64,000 bases of DNA from Asparagopsis taxiformis (taxonomy: Eukaryota; Rhodophyta; Florideophyceae; Bonnemaisoniales; Bonnemaisoniaceae). The stretch spans positions 1 to 64,000 of the forward strand of contig JALQPE010001751.1 of assembly GCA_030407315.1 (NCBI GenBank), read 5' to 3'. Of this stretch, positions 51,174 through 62,322 are shown one piece after another. The translations under genes were made by a program, and so were the position numbers. Numbering within the stretch: the first letter of the stretch is position 1; each line of letters starts with the position of its first letter. Under the pieces are notes generated by a model. The model ran no database searches and was not told where the DNA came from. It saw only the letters and a program-made list of their open reading frames with translations.

Positions 51174-53402
51174 ATGGTTACGACTCGCAGTACCGATGCT
51201 AACACCCCGCGGCCCGCCGGCTCTGCTGGAGGTGGAGCGAGAACCCCTTCGCAGGGCGCTCCCTCCCTCGTCGGGGCCGGTGCGCCGCCAGCGACGGAAG
51301 CGTCCGTCGCGCCCGCCCCATCCGTGAGGGCGGGAGAAGCCGTTGCTTCGCAGGCCGTCGCCTCTTCGTCTCGCCCGATGGCTCCGTCTCGCCTGGTGGC
51401 TTCCGTGACGCCTGCCGAGGCTGCTAGGGCCGTCGCCACACGTGATGATGACGCAACGGCGTCCGACTCGGGGAATTCGTCACCCATCATTCCGGATGCC
51501 GCGGCCCCGTCGACGGGTGTAGCCGCGATGGCAGCGGCCGCTCGTTCGCGTCGTGCTGTGGCGGGGGCCCGCACGGGCGGGCCTCGTCGTGATGGCTCGC
51601 CGCGTTCTCCTCGCCAGGACCCCTCGCCGGAGGGTGGTGACCCCGTTGGGACAGTCGGGACCGCCTCACGTGGCGGTGCGGCGCTAAACGTAGGCGTCCT
51701 GACCCACGCGTGGGCTGCGTTGCCTCGCGTGGGTATCACGGATGACGATCTCGCCACGTTGGCTAGAGATCGTCTGGACGCCCGTGCGGTCGTCGACTAC
51801 ATGCGTTCCGCCGAGGATACGTGGGGGCGGGCAGCCGGGCGTCGTTTCGCCAACGGGCCGCCGGGATCGGAACGTTACCAGATCCCGGCATCGATACGTT
51901 GCGACCGCTCGTGGTTGCGTGACGTCAACGACGCGATCTACGTTGATCGTATGGACGCATACTTATGGAAGGGGACGCCCGAGGAACCGCCGTTCATCTC
52001 GGTGGCGTCCGTATTCGTATGTCCGCGGACACTTTCCGAAAGGCAACGTGCCGAATGGAAGACTGCTCTTTCGTTGAGCGTCATCTCCAAAAGCGTCGTG
52101 TCGTACGATGACCACTTCGCTCTCCGCCACGTGAACGCGGACGACTATCGTGTGTCGCACGCGTCAGCTCCGTGGGTCGTCCCGAGCGAGCTCTACTTCC
52201 CGCCGTTGCCGGAAGTAGTCGAGGAGTTTCCGTACCCCCGTGGGTCGTCCACGTTATTACCACGCGTGGTACATTATTTCACCGATGCCGTGAAGGACGC
52301 GCCTGCCCCCGTGAAGGAACGTTTCCTTATGGCCGTGGACATCGAACACGCAGCGATGCTCGCGTGCTCGCTATTCGTGGAACGTCGTGTGTTCGGGCGC
52401 GCGTGCCTACTGCCGGAGTCCACGTTGGACTTCCTGGCCGATTACGAGATGCTTCGTGCAATCCCGGTTGACGGTTCCGACACGTTTGTCTCCGTCACCA
52501 GCGCGTTGGCTGAGGTTCGCGGCGCCCTTGCATTGGGGCCGGAGTATCGGGTTATACGTCCCGATTACGCAAGCGGCGATAACCAGGAGTTCGTCTCCGT
52601 TCGTAGCGATGGGGCTTACGTGCCGCGGGTCGCTTCCCGTTCCGAACGCCGTCGTGGCAATCGTGCCGGTTATTTCGGCGGCCTCGGGGGCAACGAGCGC
52701 CCCCGAGGGACGCGTTCTGGCCGTCGTGGCCATCAAAAGGAAGCGCCGCGTGCGCCGGGTCCTCGAGAGGTCGTGCCACGCGAGGCTACGGAAGGGGGCA
52801 ACGTTGCCCACGTCAGTCGTCCGGATGTGGCCACGCCGGCCGAACGCGCGCCACGCTTCGTTAGCCTGGACGACCGCGTCTCCGATGAGGATGCCCGTCG
52901 GCTTCTCGGTACGTCGATGGCCGCTCCGCCTCGTGCGGACGGCTGGGTTATTCGTTCCCTCATCTCGTCCGTGGCTCGCGCAGCCGAAGAGTTCAGGGCC
53001 CAGACGTTGGACCTGACTGCCCGCTTGGCAACGGAGCGCGCGATTTCCGAGCGTCTCGCCGCGGCGACTCGTAGTTACGCGCCGCCCGTTGGCGTTCGTA
53101 ATGAACCTTACGGTTATGCGAGTGGCGGCGGCTTCGGCGACCCCGTCGGGTATGGTCACGCAGCGGCGTACCTGCCACGCGACCCCGCTCCGGCGCGCCC
53201 TTCGGATACGCGCAGTCACGGGACTGCGGATCCTTACGCTAGGGATCCCGCGTCTCGTCGCGAGCGAGCCCCCGTGGTCACGCAGACCGTCGATCCGTAC
53301 GCGCCGGGCTTCGTTCAGCCCAGTCGCAGCCGCAGCCACGATAGCCGCGGCGAAGGCCCTGGTCCGTATGACCCTGCGGGCAAGCGTTCTCGTCGCTACT
53401 AG
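51174..53402 (+). CDS. Antisense ORF of ME2, intact, function unknown
   Basis: 742 codons from the first available ATG (51174, MVTTRST). The open frame extends 144 bases further upstream through a Val/Leu-rich stretch with no ATG, so that part is probably not translated. Residues 1-190 are Ala/Ser/Pro-rich. A globular core (about 190-480) contains DRSWLRDVNDAIYVDRMD and VVHYFTDAVKDAPAPVKERF. The C-terminal third is basic and Arg/Gly/Tyr-rich, with a short coiled coil (LTARLATERAISERL) and a final Ser/Arg tail (PSRSRSHDSRGEG, KRSRRY) that could bind RNA or act as a nuclear signal. A homologue is broken in ME3, and the ME1 antisense ORF resembles its core. No known family recognised; accessory retrotransposon protein is the best description. 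Confidence 0.82.
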   Translation: MVTTRSTDANTPRPAGSAGGGARTPSQGAPSLVGAGAPPATEASVAPAPSVRAGEAVASQAVASSSRPMAPSRLVASVTPAEAARAVATRDDDATASDSGNSSPIIPDAAAPSTGVAAMAAAARSRRAVAGARTGGPRRDGSPRSPRQDPSPEGGDPVGTVGTASRGGAALNVGVLTHAWAALPRVGITDDDLATLARDRLDARAVVDYMRSAEDTWGRAAGRRFANGPPGSERYQIPASIRCDRSWLRDVNDAIYVDRMDAYLWKGTPEEPPFISVASVFVCPRTLSERQRAEWKTALSLSVISKSVVSYDDHFALRHVNADDYRVSHASAPWVVPSELYFPPLPEVVEEFPYPRGSSTLLPRVVHYFTDAVKDAPAPVKERFLMAVDIEHAAMLACSLFVERRVFGRACLLPESTLDFLADYEMLRAIPVDGSDTFVSVTSALAEVRGALALGPEYRVIRPDYASGDNQEFVSVRSDGAYVPRVASRSERRRGNRAGYFGGLGGNERPRGTRSGRRGHQKEAPRAPGPREVVPREATEGGNVAHVSRPDVATPAERAPRFVSLDDRVSDEDARRLLGTSMAAPPRADGWVIRSLISSVARAAEEFRAQTLDLTARLATERAISERLAAATRSYAPPVGVRNEPYGYASGGGFGDPVGYGHAAAYLPRDPAPARPSDTRSHGTADPYARDPASRRERAPVVTQTVDPYAPGFVQPSRSRSHDSRGEGPGPYDPAGKRSRRY

Positions 53403-55289
53403 GTCGTTCCTAGGTTAGTTCGTAGGCCACGTCGGCTCTAGCATCGTATTGCTTCGTAAACTTCGTCTTGTTTCTTTGCGTAATCGCATGGCTCCGTTGA
53501 GCTTCGTAATTTGCGTTTGGCAGGTCGTCTGCAGCAGAGGAGGGGTTTAGCGTTAAGCCCCTCCCCACAATTTTTTTTGTTGTGGCGTCTACCCCGTCGG
53601 GTGTCGTAAGGCTTACGTAGCCCGTGTTTCGAGTTCGCGGCGGCGCGTGCCCGTTGGCAGGTTCGTAACACACGCAATTATTCGGCAAAGCGGCGGCGCG
53701 TAGCGGCGGCTTTTCACTGCGAGTGGTACGTTAACCTCGATCTTAGAGCCCGTTGGCGTGCGTATCATTTAGTAACTAACTCGCAAATCGTTTCCGCCGT
53801 CGTTTCTCGTTCGGATAACCCCGTCGGGTGTCGGATTTCGTTGAGCATTCGAGCTCCTTAGCGCGTAGCACATCGGTGCCCATTTTAATTTGCTCCGATG
53901 AGCTGGGCGAAAATTTCGTCGAACGTCAGACCGACGGGCGTGTGAGTCGGTTTGACGTTCTACGCCGTGGCGTGTATGTAGTAATTCGTCGCAGTACGTT
54001 GCGGTTTCGTTGACGACGTGGTGGCCGGCGGGCTTGGCTTTTCGTATAGCCGTTGACGTCATTAGCGCCGTCGCGCTTCGCGTTGCCGCGGCTTCACGTT
54101 GGCCAGTGGCGTTATCATTTTGTAACTATCTCGGAATTCGTTTCCGCCGTCGTTCCTCGTGCGGATAACCCCGTCGGGTGTCGAATTCCGTTGAGCATTC
54201 GAGCTCTCTGGCACGTAGCACGTCGGTGCCAATTTTAATTCGCTCCGGTGAGCTGAACGGAAAATTCGCTAAGCGTCAGGCCGACTCGCGCGTGAGTTGG
54301 CTTGACGCTTCACGCCGTTGCGTGTACGCGGTAGTGCGTCGTGGTGCGTCGCGGTTCCGTAGACAACGTTTTTGCCGGCGGGCTTTTCGCTTTCGCGCGT
54401 CGTTCGTTATGCCCGCGTGGCAGGACACCGTTGTGTCGTTCCGTGGTTGCCGTACGTGGCTGCCGTGTTCGGCATCGTGCCACACGATGGCGATACGGTT
54501 CGCCGTCCGTTGTCGCGGCCTCGTTGGCTCGTCGTTCGCACGCTTTATTCGCGCGCTTCGTGCGCTGAGACCCGTTGGTCTAATTCGTCGGCTAACGTAT
54601 AGCTTCGTTCCGCTTCGTGCGTGGAGTTTCGTAGTGAGGCCGTTGCCATCTTCGTTGGGGACGCGTCCGTCCTACGTCGTTTCTCCGCCTTCCGGCATCA
54701 CGTTGCCGTTAGCTCGCGAGCTGTTTGGCGTTGACCTCGTTGGTCGATGCGACTCGTTGTCAGCGGCTGTCCACGGGGACGTAAGATGGCTCACGTGACA
54801 TGCCAAAATTACGAAATTTTCGGGGCACGCGTGTCCCGAGATTTGGCCGGATTAGCGCACTGTAATCGGCCCGATTTTTCGTACCGTGCGTCCATGGCCC
54901 GCTGGCCCAAGTATAATTTTTCGCGCGAAAAATCTGACGTGTTGTCCGTCCGTGGCCCGTGGTGTCGTCACCTTTGCCCGTGGGGCGGTCAACACTGTCG
55001 AGCCAGTCGTGGCTCTTCACATCGTGTGAATCGTCCGCGCGTGGACTCGTCGTCCAATCTTTCGTTGGCGCTCGTGCCTCCACCAACGTATGGTGTCGAA
55101 AACGAAAAGAGCGACGGCTCTAGCACGCATCGCGCCCCCCCAACGCAAGGGTGGACGTCCCGGCCACTCGTTGTGCCTTCGCTTCTCGTTCGTGCGGCTC
55201 GTCGCCTTCGTTTGTTGCATCGTGCAACGTCGCGCACGCGTGCGCTTAACCCGACGCTCGTGTGCGTTTTCGGGGGCCGTCGTGGCCTT
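53403..55289. other. ME2 spacer between antisense ORF and pol
   Basis: About 1.9 kb with no supported gene. It contains a direct duplication of about 285 bp (53763-54045 and 54113-54395). This is the region where transcripts of pol and of the antisense ORF would converge. Confidence 0.55.
53763..54395. repeat. Direct duplication of about 285 bp in ME2
   Basis: Both copies start near TATCATTT and include GGATAACCCCGTCGGGTGTC, TTGAGCATTCGAGCTC and GCCGGCGGGCTT, at a 350-base offset. They differ by many substitutions, so the duplication is older than the insertion. ME3 shows a matching segment near 46530-46820. Confidence 0.85.
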
Positions 55290-58200
55290 TCACGTTGTTG
55301 CTCGTCGCACGCGTGCGAAGTATCGAGAGACGCTCTCTTCAGATACGTTCCGGCGGGGTTCCCACGTAGGGTTACGATACCCGACCCACTTCACGAGGAA
55401 GTCTAACGTTCCGTCCTCGTTCACGCGGTGGTTGAGTAGGTCGTCTACTACATACGCTGGACCGTCGCGGTTCTTGTCGAGGTCTGCCTCGGTGGCATCG
55501 TATGGCTCCGGCGGGGGCGCGTTCGCCGGCGTTGGCGCGTACGCAACGCGGTCCGAGTTGACACGTTCAACTACGTCTCCTCGTTGGATGACGAACGTTC
55601 GTACGTCGTTACGTAGTACGCGGAACGGTCCCAACGCGTGGTTGCCGAGCTTCGTGCCCTTCGTGGTCCCGTCCGTCGGGTCGATGAATACGTATTCTCC
55701 CGCGCGGATGTTTCGATTCGAGACACGGACTCGTTTGTCGAAATTTCGTTTATAACGTGCCTGCGCGGCCTTCAGCGTTCGATACGCATTGTCCATCGTT
55801 GTGGCGAGCTCACGAACGTAAGTGGCTCGCCCTCCCCCGTCGGGTAGTTCGCGGTTCGTTACCGACGTGTGTAGCGCCAACGGTGGCGGTGGATTCGTGA
55901 GAATCAAATCGAAGGGCGTCGTGCCCGTGCTCGAATGCACATGCGTGTTGTACGCAAACGTTAACGCCGATGCGTATCGATCCCAGTCGTTCTGGTTTTC
56001 GTTCACGTAATTGCGCAGCATCGCCAGGATCGTCCTGTTGTAGCGCTCCACCTGCCCGTTCGTTTGGGGGTGGTACGTCGACGTAAAGACGTTCGTCACG
56101 CCGATTTCGTTGCAGACGCGCTGGAAAAACTTAGCAGCGAACTGCTTTCCGTTATCGCTTATGAGCGTCCGTGGGGGTCCATACGAGAAGACCCACGCGT
56201 TGACGAACGCGCTCGCCACGTTGGCGGAATCGATATTTCGTAGAGGTACGACTCTAGTCAGCTTCGTGAAGCGGTCCGTTATCACGAGGATAAATCGGTT
56301 ACCACGCGTGGTCTTCGTAAGCGGACCTAGTATGTCGATACATAGGTCTCGCAGCGGCTCCGTAGCCGGAAATAAACGTAACGGGTTCGTCCGTTTGCGA
56401 AGCTTCACGCGGTTCTTCGCACATCCAACGCAGTTTCGTACCGTTGCGTGGATGTCGGCGGCCATCGCGGGCCAGTAGTACGTCCTCCGTAGGGTATAGT
56501 ACATACGCGTTTGCCCGGGATGTCCAGCGAGGACGTGGTGGTGCGTTAACTCCAGCAGCCGCGGCCGTAACGAAGCCGGCACAACGATTTGTGTACGTTC
56601 CTCACGTGAGGGTTCCGGCGTCGGAGTAAGCCATCGTGGCCTTCGAAGAATGCAGCGTCCTGCGTCTCGGACTGTCGTGTCAGTATCGTTTGACAGAACG
56701 CGTCCTCGCGTTGAGCTTCGATAAGCTCGTCCCTCGTAATGGGAAGCTGAACGTCAGCTGGTGGCACGCGTGCCGAATCGTCTTCGGCAGCGCGCTGTTC
56801 GTCGAGGAAATCCGGTTCCTCGTCGAGAACGTCATCGAGCGTCGCGTCGCGGTTGAACTCGAGGCCATCGTGGCCAGCCGTCGTGGCCGATGTTCGTTCA
56901 TCACGAGTCTCGTTCGACGGGTCGTCGTGACCCCTGGCATTCGTTGCCTTTTTACGTACGGACGTCGTTCGTCCTTGCCCATTTCGTGTGGGTTGTCGCC
57001 GACTGCGAGTCGTCACGAGGACCGCGTCCCCGTACGATGGTACGTCATCGTCGACGGGTCGACCGTCGTCATACGTAGATATCACACGTGATAAAGCGTC
57101 AGGTACCTGGTGCACGCGCCCAGGCCTGTACGTGACTTCGAAATCGAATTCGGCAACGCGTAGCCTCCATCGTAGTAGTCGTCCGGACGCGTCCGTCAAC
57201 GTCATCAGCCAACGTAAGGCTTCGTGATCCGTACGTACGGTAAATCGTTGACCCTCTACGTAGGGTCGGAGCGACGTTATCGCCCAAACGACTGAGTAAC
57301 ACTCGCGCTCCGTTGCCGAGTAACCGCGTTCGGTTTCGTTGAGGGTCTTCGACCAGTACCCAATCGGCACCCATTCGTTGGGTTTATCTTCGTTCTGCTG
57401 TTGGAGCAACGTAGCTCCCAGCTGATACGCCGACGCGTCGGTATCGATCATGAACGGACGTCCCGCCTTCGGAAGGTGCAATACTGGTGGCGACACCAGT
57501 ATTGTCTTCAACGTTTCGAACGCATTCGTTTGCGAGTCCGTTGGGTTCGTCCAATCGGGGGAAGCGTCCTTCTTCAACATCGTGTTGAGTGGCCGAGCGA
57601 TCTCGGCATACGCCTTTACGAAACGGCGGTAAACGTTGGCCGCGCCCAAAAACGATCGACATTGCGTCTTGTCGCGTGGGAACGTAGCCGTACGAAAGGC
57701 TTCCTTGTTCCGAGCTGCGACGTGCAGCTTCCCTGGGGTAATCACGTGCCCCAGGTAGTCAACTCGTGGTTGAAAGAACGAGCACTTCGTGAGCTTTAAC
57801 GTTACTCCCGCTGCGCGTAGCAGGGAAAGCACCTGGTCAACGTGACCCAGGTGAGACTCGAGGTCTTTCGAAAAGACGATTACGTCGTCTAAGTAGACCA
57901 GGCACGATTGCCAACGTACTCCGGAGAGGATGATGTCCAACGTCCGCTGAAACGTAGCGGGGGCATTTCGTAGCCCGAATGGCATTCGCACGTAGCGATA
58001 CGTTCCCATGAAAGACGTAAACGTTGTCTTATCACGGTCCTCGGCGGAGACGGGCACTTGCCAGTAACCGGCGTTACAATCGAGTGTCGTGAAGATGGCG
58101 GCGTCGCCCAACGAATCGAGGCAATCTTCCATACGAGGAAGCGGGTACGAATCAGCGATCGTTTTCGCGTTCAAACGCCTGTAATCGACACAGAAACGTA

Positions 58201-59878
58201 AGGATCCGTCCTTCTTCGGCACCAACACGATTGGTGACGCCCATTCGCTGGACGCGGGTTCGATAACCCCTTCGTTGAGCATCTTCGTGATCTGCTCCTC
58301 GGCTATCGTACGTAAAGCCGGACCCTGACGATAGGGCATTGAACGTATGGGCCGCGTGCCCGGTTCGAGTTCGATTCGATGCTCCGTAGCATTGATTTCG
58401 CCGAGGCGTCCGCTCGTCCACATTGACGAATGTGTAGCTAGCATCTTGTTGATGCGCTTTCGTAAATCCTCGTCGTCGAGGTGCGACAAATCGATTGTCG
58501 ACTGCCAATTCGTGGCGGGGTCGTTCCCCTTTTCGTTGACCAACGGGTCTGGCGTTTCGTCGCCCAACCCGGTCGTATTTGTCCGCGTCGTCGCGTCGAC
58601 TAGCGGTAGGTTCAAAACCTTCGCGAGGGCTTCGCCGCCCTCACGCTTGAGTGGGACGATTCCCAACGGGGAGCGTACCGCGTACGCAATCGTTGCGCCT
58701 TTCGGCAATTCGCGGTCCTTCTTCGTGAAGTTCGACACGATAATAGAGAACGTCTCTCTCGGTCCTACGTCGACCACTCCGTTGGCTATGCGCAGCCCAT
58801 GCCGGAATTGCACCGACGCTTTCGGTTCGAGGAACACGAGTCCGGTCGCATCCGTCGTCACGTTGACGGTCCGTTGCGACATCGCCGGTACACGCGTGTA
58901 CTTCGTCAGGCGAACCGAGAACGTTCGGCTCGGCCGATTCGCGGCCGCGTTACGCTCGCGGCGCTTCGGGTGTTCCACGTTTGGATTCGTCTCTTCCCCC
59001 TCCTCGTACGGAGTCGTCGTATCGCCCTCCGCGATAATGGGTATCGTATCCCCCCGATGGAGGTCGATTGTCTGCGCTCGACAGCGTATAGCATCGACAT
59101 GCTTCGACATGAACGACGTACCCATTATAACGGGAACGGCCAGCGTGTTGGCTACGAAGAATTTTACGCGGAACAGCGAGTTCCCCAACCTGACACGAAG
59201 CAGGATGGCGCCTTCGATAGGCAAACGTCGCCCGTTGGCGTCTCCGAGCTTCGGTAGCTCTTCGTCACGTAGACAGCGGTCGACCCAGTCGTAGGGTAGT
59301 AAACTTGTTCGTATCAAGTTGTAGCCGCTGCACGTATCCATCGCGATGGTAATCGCCCTCATCACGTTGAGGTCTAGTCCGATCGTTCCGGACACTATAT
59401 AATGCTTCGACGCAAGTAGGCACGTATGCCCATCGAGGACCAACGGTTCGGTCCTGACCGGCGCGCGGTCTACGTCTTCGCTAGCGGTTCGTCGCTTCAC
59501 CGTATGAGCCCGTATGGCTTCTTTTGCGTCGACACGCTTCGTATAAGCCGCGTGCTTGGCTTTCTCGCGCTCGGAAGCGTCGTGCTTCCGGGTAGCGCGT
59601 CTCGCTCGTCTGCGAGGCTTCCTCTTCGTGTGAGGTTCGTTCGTCCCGTCGGACTTCGTTTCTTCCCCCACGTCGGGTGTCATGTGACTCGAGTTGGCCT
59701 TCGCGGCCGTGAGCTTTACGTAACTCTCGTTCATCGGTGAGCCTGCGGAGGACCAATCATCGACGTCGGTCGTCCCCCTTTTACGTAAGGGTTCAGGCGA
59801 TGTGGGTGGCTCGTGACCTACATCGCCTGGTCGTTTCCCGGCGCGGGGCCGTTCGACACGTTGTCGTCGTGAGCCCAC
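55290..59878 (-). CDS. pol: Pol polyprotein of ME2, one frame break
   Basis: Reads in two frames: 59878-56546 (protease, RT, RNase H) and 56582-55290 (integrase, chromodomain). Homology to ME1 pol passes from one to the other near 56615-56635, equivalent to one lost base. Landmarks: protease-like AMDTCSGYNLI with Asp at residue 181, where the family motif DTG has Cys in place of Gly; RT with FCVDYRRLN, MPFGLRNAPATFQ and YLDD near 660; RNase H with DTDAS, TERE and RTDH; integrase HHCC (HHHVLAGHPG...CVGC) and DDE core (CIDILGP, SDNGKQF, NGQVE); chromodomain (FLVKWVGYRNPTWEPR) at the end. The nominal start is GTG, 60 bases inside gag, and pol lies in the -1 frame relative to gag, consistent with -1 frameshift expression. 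Confidence 0.92.
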
Positions 59879-62223
59879 GAAGCTCGTTCGTCATCGTGAC
59901 TCGTTTCCGCCTCGAGTGGCGTTTCGTCAGCGGAGGTCGTCACGTAGACTCCGCTGCGGCCATTACGCTGGCCATTCCGTTCGTTCGCCCACGGGCGGGG
60001 GTCACGTCGGTCATTACGAAAATCGCCGCGGCGCCTGTCGAAGGGCCTTCCCCCGTCACGATTGGGGTTTCGGAGTATCGTAGGCGGCGTGCCGTACCTC
60101 CGCGGGGTCACGTTCCCTCGCTCATCAGGTCGTTCCTGGTGACGCTTGGCCATTCGTTGGCGGAAGTACTCAGCCTGACGTGGGTTGCTCTTCACGTGGA
60201 AGAGGTAGTACTTGTACGCGAAAAAGATCCGTTGATCTGGCGTCAGACGCGGACACGTAAACGTCGAGTGGCCATCTTCGCGGCATGACCAACACGACAG
60301 CGTCCAGTAATCATTCGGGATTACGGAGTGCGCCAATTGCGTCTGCTCGCTCGTGAGCTTCGGCACGTCCTCGCATGGACGGTTCAATCGAGCTTCGAGC
60401 TCGTCCGGCTTTTCGTTTGCCGTTTTCGTATCGTTGGGCGGCGGCCCGTTCGTGAAGAGGATCGCCTCCAAATTCTCGGCAACGTGAACCGCAGCGAGCG
60501 ACACGTCGTCGTCGTCCCTCGCGGGGATGTTCAGGTTACCATCGTGGTAACTGGGCTCGTTAGCCCGTTCATTACGTAAGTACGCGGACTCATCGTAGTC
60601 CGCGAACTTCCTCGACTCGTGGTCGGAAATAGCCAACGTAGGCTTCACCGGAAACCGCACTTTCGGTTTCGCGGCTGACGCGACAGCTGCCGTACGTGCA
60701 CGGAAGGTCGTTCCTTCGGCCGTCGCCAATCGTCTCACAACGGTGAGGTCGTTCCTCTCTCGTTCGGGGAGTGACCGGAGTCGTTCCGTCACTGCTGCCC
60801 GCGTCGAGGGCAGCAACCCACGTACGTAGTGGTGAACGAGGAGTCGATCCGTAAACACGTAGTTACACGCCCGCGTGGCGGTGTCGAGTCTATCAGCGTA
60901 CTGATTCTCGTCCTCGTTAGGACTCTGCGTGATCATCGTGACCTTTTTGTAGGCCTCCTGCAGCACGTCGTCTTGCAGGTATCGTTTGATCAACGCGTTG
61001 ATTACGTGAGGCCACGAGAACCTCTTCGTCGGATCAGTCGTGATCACACCAGTCGTACACTGGGAATCGTAGAACCGTCGGGCGTCCCCTTCGAGGAAGA
61101 AGTGCAGCGCACGTACTGCCACTCCCTCGCACACTCCGAGTGTGCTGAACCCATCACGTATTTGGGCGAGGAATCCGAGTAACGTAATCGGATTCCGGCC
61201 GGAGAACGGCTTCAACGTAGGGAAAAGTCCCTCCAGCTCACGTTTGAGCTTATGTACGCTTTGACTCTCGTTCACGTAGAGATGTTCGCGTACATCGTTA
61301 AGTCGGTACATGCGGTACGACACCACGTTCGCAAATGCGTCGAGCATTGTCGTGTGCTCTGCCAACGCGTGGCAAACGGGTCCGAGGGCGTTCCCTGGTA
61401 AGCGTACCGCGTCGGCACGTTCGTTTTCGTGGACTCGCGTGTCCGTCGTGCCGAACGTACCCAGCCACGGAATGTACGTTTCACGTGGCGGGGGAGCTCT
61501 CGTATCGAATTGCGCAGCACGTGCTGCGTCCGCCGACCGCGCGTGGTCTGGCGTATCGTTAAAACGTAATTGCCTTCGTGGCGTCTCGTTGGGGTTGGCG
61601 ATGGCTCGTTGCACTGTCGCCCCCCTTCCGTACGTGGTCGGGGTCGTCGGACCGGGTGTTGGTGGGTATCCTCCCGGAACGGCCGGGGAGGATTGCGAGT
61701 TATAGGCGCGCGAGCCTTGTTCGTAATTCGGATCGCTTCCGCTCGGCGGAGCGGAACGTCCGGCGACGATTTCGTTGAATACTACGACAAACGAGTCGAG
61801 TCTTCCCTCCACGGCGGAGAGGCGGTTTCGTAAATCTTCGTTTTCCCGTTCGAGGGTCGCTGAGCGTTCACGTAACGCACGAGCTTCGCGCTCCGAGACT
61901 CCGAGTCTCTGCCTTACGGCTTCGTCGACGGCCGCGTCGCTCGCCCTTTCGATGTGACCTCGAAGGTCTTCGTACACTACGCGTAGTGCCGTGGGAGTCA
62001 CGTTCCCTTCGTTGAGCTGACCGCGCGTTGCGGGGTCCATACTCACGGACTCAAACGGGCTTACCGTACGTGGTAGCTGGCCGATCGCCTCGATATCCGG
62101 CGGGATAGATCGATCAGTCGCGAAGATCGCTTCTGCTGACAAGGCCACGTCGGCTTCGGCGTCCGCTGACGTTGGCAACGGTTGCCTGGGCGACGCGCTG
62201 GAATTCGACACAGCGTAATTCAT
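59818..62223 (-). CDS. gag: Gag of ME2
   Basis: 801 codons from ATG 62223, intact. The N-terminal third is Ala/Glu/Arg-rich with a coiled coil (REARALRERSATLERENEDL) near residue 115. The centre is the capsid-like region (GLFPTLKPFSGRNPITLLGF and a following helical stretch, about 340-520). A CX2CX4HX4C zinc knuckle (CWSCREDGHSTFTC) lies near residue 643, followed by an Arg/Asn/Gly-rich tail. It overlaps the pol frame by 61 bases. Gag would assemble the particle and bind the element RNA. Confidence 0.92.
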   Translation of the reverse strand: MNYAVSNSSASPRQPLPTSADAEADVALSAEAIFATDRSIPPDIEAIGQLPRTVSPFESVSMDPATRGQLNEGNVTPTALRVVYEDLRGHIERASDAAVDEAVRQRLGVSEREARALRERSATLERENEDLRNRLSAVEGRLDSFVVVFNEIVAGRSAPPSGSDPNYEQGSRAYNSQSSPAVPGGYPPTPGPTTPTTYGRGATVQRAIANPNETPRRQLRFNDTPDHARSADAARAAQFDTRAPPPRETYIPWLGTFGTTDTRVHENERADAVRLPGNALGPVCHALAEHTTMLDAFANVVSYRMYRLNDVREHLYVNESQSVHKLKRELEGLFPTLKPFSGRNPITLLGFLAQIRDGFSTLGVCEGVAVRALHFFLEGDARRFYDSQCTTGVITTDPTKRFSWPHVINALIKRYLQDDVLQEAYKKVTMITQSPNEDENQYADRLDTATRACNYVFTDRLLVHHYVRGLLPSTRAAVTERLRSLPERERNDLTVVRRLATAEGTTFRARTAAVASAAKPKVRFPVKPTLAISDHESRKFADYDESAYLRNERANEPSYHDGNLNIPARDDDDVSLAAVHVAENLEAILFTNGPPPNDTKTANEKPDELEARLNRPCEDVPKLTSEQTQLAHSVIPNDYWTLSCWSCREDGHSTFTCPRLTPDQRIFFAYKYYLFHVKSNPRQAEYFRQRMAKRHQERPDERGNVTPRRYGTPPTILRNPNRDGGRPFDRRRGDFRNDRRDPRPWANERNGQRNGRSGVYVTTSADETPLEAETSHDDERASWAHDDNVSNGPAPGNDQAM

Positions 62224-62302
62224 AGACCGTAGTCTGTAGCACGTAGCTTTTCGTTAACGTAAAAGAGCTCAACCTCGTTGGTTGTCGTTATGCTCGTAGC
62301 AA

Positions 62303-62321
62303 CTTCTAGGTCGAGAGACCA
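62303..62321 (-). other. Primer-binding site of ME2
   Basis: Read on the minus strand, TGGTCTCTCGACCTAGAAG follows the 5' LTR after one spacer base. The first 18 bases equal the PBS of ME1, so both families use the same primer tRNA. Confidence 0.87.
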
Positions 62322-62322
62322 G

